Assembly: GCF_034718895.1 (NCBI RefSeq)
Contig: NZ_JAYERP010000001.1
Coordinates: 2,356,001 to 2,420,000 of the forward strand
Source: Paenibacillus phoenicis
GTDB taxonomy: Bacteria; Bacillota; Bacilli; Paenibacillales; Paenibacillaceae
Direction: 5' to 3'
DNA length: 64,000 bases
Of this stretch, positions 63,675 through 64,000 are shown piece by piece. Below the pieces are notes generated by a model. It did not search any database, had not been told where the DNA came from, and was given only the letters and a program-made list of their open reading frames with translations. A program made the translations under genes and the position numbers. Each line of letters starts with the position of its first letter. Positions within the stretch are counted from its first letter, which is position 1.

Positions 63675-64000
63675 TTGACTCAGCAGCAGCAACCTGAGCA
63701 CGTCTCCACTTCCGCGAAAGCGATAAAAATATGCGCCTATTGCGGCGAAGCCAAACCGCTGGGCGAATTCCTGCGCCGCACCGGCAAGCGCTCCGGCAAA
63801 GGCTCGCGCCGGGGCGCTTGCCGCAGCTGCCGGGCGCTGCGCAAGCGGCAGCAGGCTGCCCAGGCTCAGGCCGCGTTGCCGCAGGCCGCGGCCCCTGAGC
63901 CCGCTGGCGCAGCGCTGGCAGCGCCAGCGAAAGCGCCCGCGCCGGCGGCGCCAAGCGGCGACGGCCGCGCGAGCGAAGCCGCGGCCGGGCCAAGCGCGCC
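63675..64000 (+). CDS. Zinc-ribbon protein with Ala/Pro-rich tail, 3' end cut by window
   Basis: The frame begins at TTG 63675 with GAGGTG 6 bases upstream and a TATAAT at 63623-63628, and runs off the right edge. It starts MTQQQQPEHVSTSAKAIKIC and has two Cys-x2-Cys knuckles, CAYCGEAKPLGEF and CRSCRALRKRQQ, which form a zinc ribbon, with a basic stretch between. From about residue 60 it is almost only Ala, Pro, Gln and Gly. GC rises sharply here. The family and function are not recognised; the N-terminal zinc ribbon suggests nucleic-acid binding. Confidence 0.6.
   Translation, partial: MTQQQQPEHVSTSAKAIKICAYCGEAKPLGEFLRRTGKRSGKGSRRGACRSCRALRKRQQAAQAQAALPQAAAPEPAGAALAAPAKAPAPAAPSGDGRASEAAAGPSA

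Noticed and set aside
63640-63993. 117-codon minus-strand frame at the right edge
   Set aside because: The plus-strand frame has a ribosome site, a TATAAT and two zinc-ribbon knuckles. The minus frame is an Arg/Ala-rich shadow.

Overview
The window looks like chromosomal DNA of a low-to-mid GC, endospore-forming Firmicute of the Bacillales, most probably Paenibacillus or a close relative. The evidence is the Bacillus-type order of the alaS block (AI-2E transporter, alaS, ireB/yrzL, ruvX, DUF1292 genes, mltG, trhP1, trhP2), the cymR / cysteine desulfurase / mnmA block, the glcT-ptsG-ptsH-ptsI run, and Gram-positive regulation (T-box, RAT antiterminator, cre-like sites, sigma-B, sigma-D and sporulation-type promoter candidates). 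Many starts are TTG with a strong Shine-Dalgarno sequence. No rRNA, tRNA, insertion sequence or CRISPR array was found. The genus is an inference.

Layout. 1-3.2 kb: a truncated GntR/LacI-type regulator, a ROK sugar kinase, a broken VanX-like dipeptidase remnant and yhaM. 3.3-11 kb, the most unusual part: a secreted protein with three FMN-attachment-type domains behind a Thr/Lys stalk, with a redox-type (Rex/FNR-like) palindrome upstream, then a 1681-residue protein made of about 150 decapeptide repeats with an H-type-lectin-like C-terminus. 11-18 kb: an MFS transporter, a GH127 enzyme with a divergent AraC regulator, a lipoprotein and the BdbD/BdbC disulfide pair. 18-27 kb: the general PTS and glucose permease with GlcT and its RAT/terminator, a flotillin/NfeD pair and an iron alcohol dehydrogenase. 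27-32 kb: the Leloir galK-galE-galT operon with a divergent AraC regulator and a cre-like site inside the gal promoter. 32-42 kb: sirtuin and HAD pair, a KGG stress protein, ilvD, a polysaccharide deacetylase fusion, a class B PBP and a chemoreceptor.

42-51 kb: the tRNA and cell-wall housekeeping block (trhP2, trhP1, mltG, two DUF1292 genes, ruvX, ireB, T-box alaS, AI-2E transporter). 51.2-51.8 kb: a gene-free stretch with four copies of a 25-bp element. 51.8-57.3 kb: the mannitol regulon (mtlA, mtlR, mtlF, mtlD). 57.3-64 kb: a zinc-ribbon protein, a PRC-barrel protein, cysteine desulfurase, cymR, divergent mnmA, rarA, a small CD3324-like HTH protein preceded by a possible leader-peptide attenuator, and a truncated zinc-ribbon gene at the right edge.

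Functionally the window is rich in carbohydrate uptake and its control. EI and HPr feed the glucose and mannitol permeases. GlcT and MtlR read PTS phosphorylation state, and cre-like sites tie gal and mtl to CcpA. The most novel material is the pair of large surface or secreted proteins at 3.3-11 kb.
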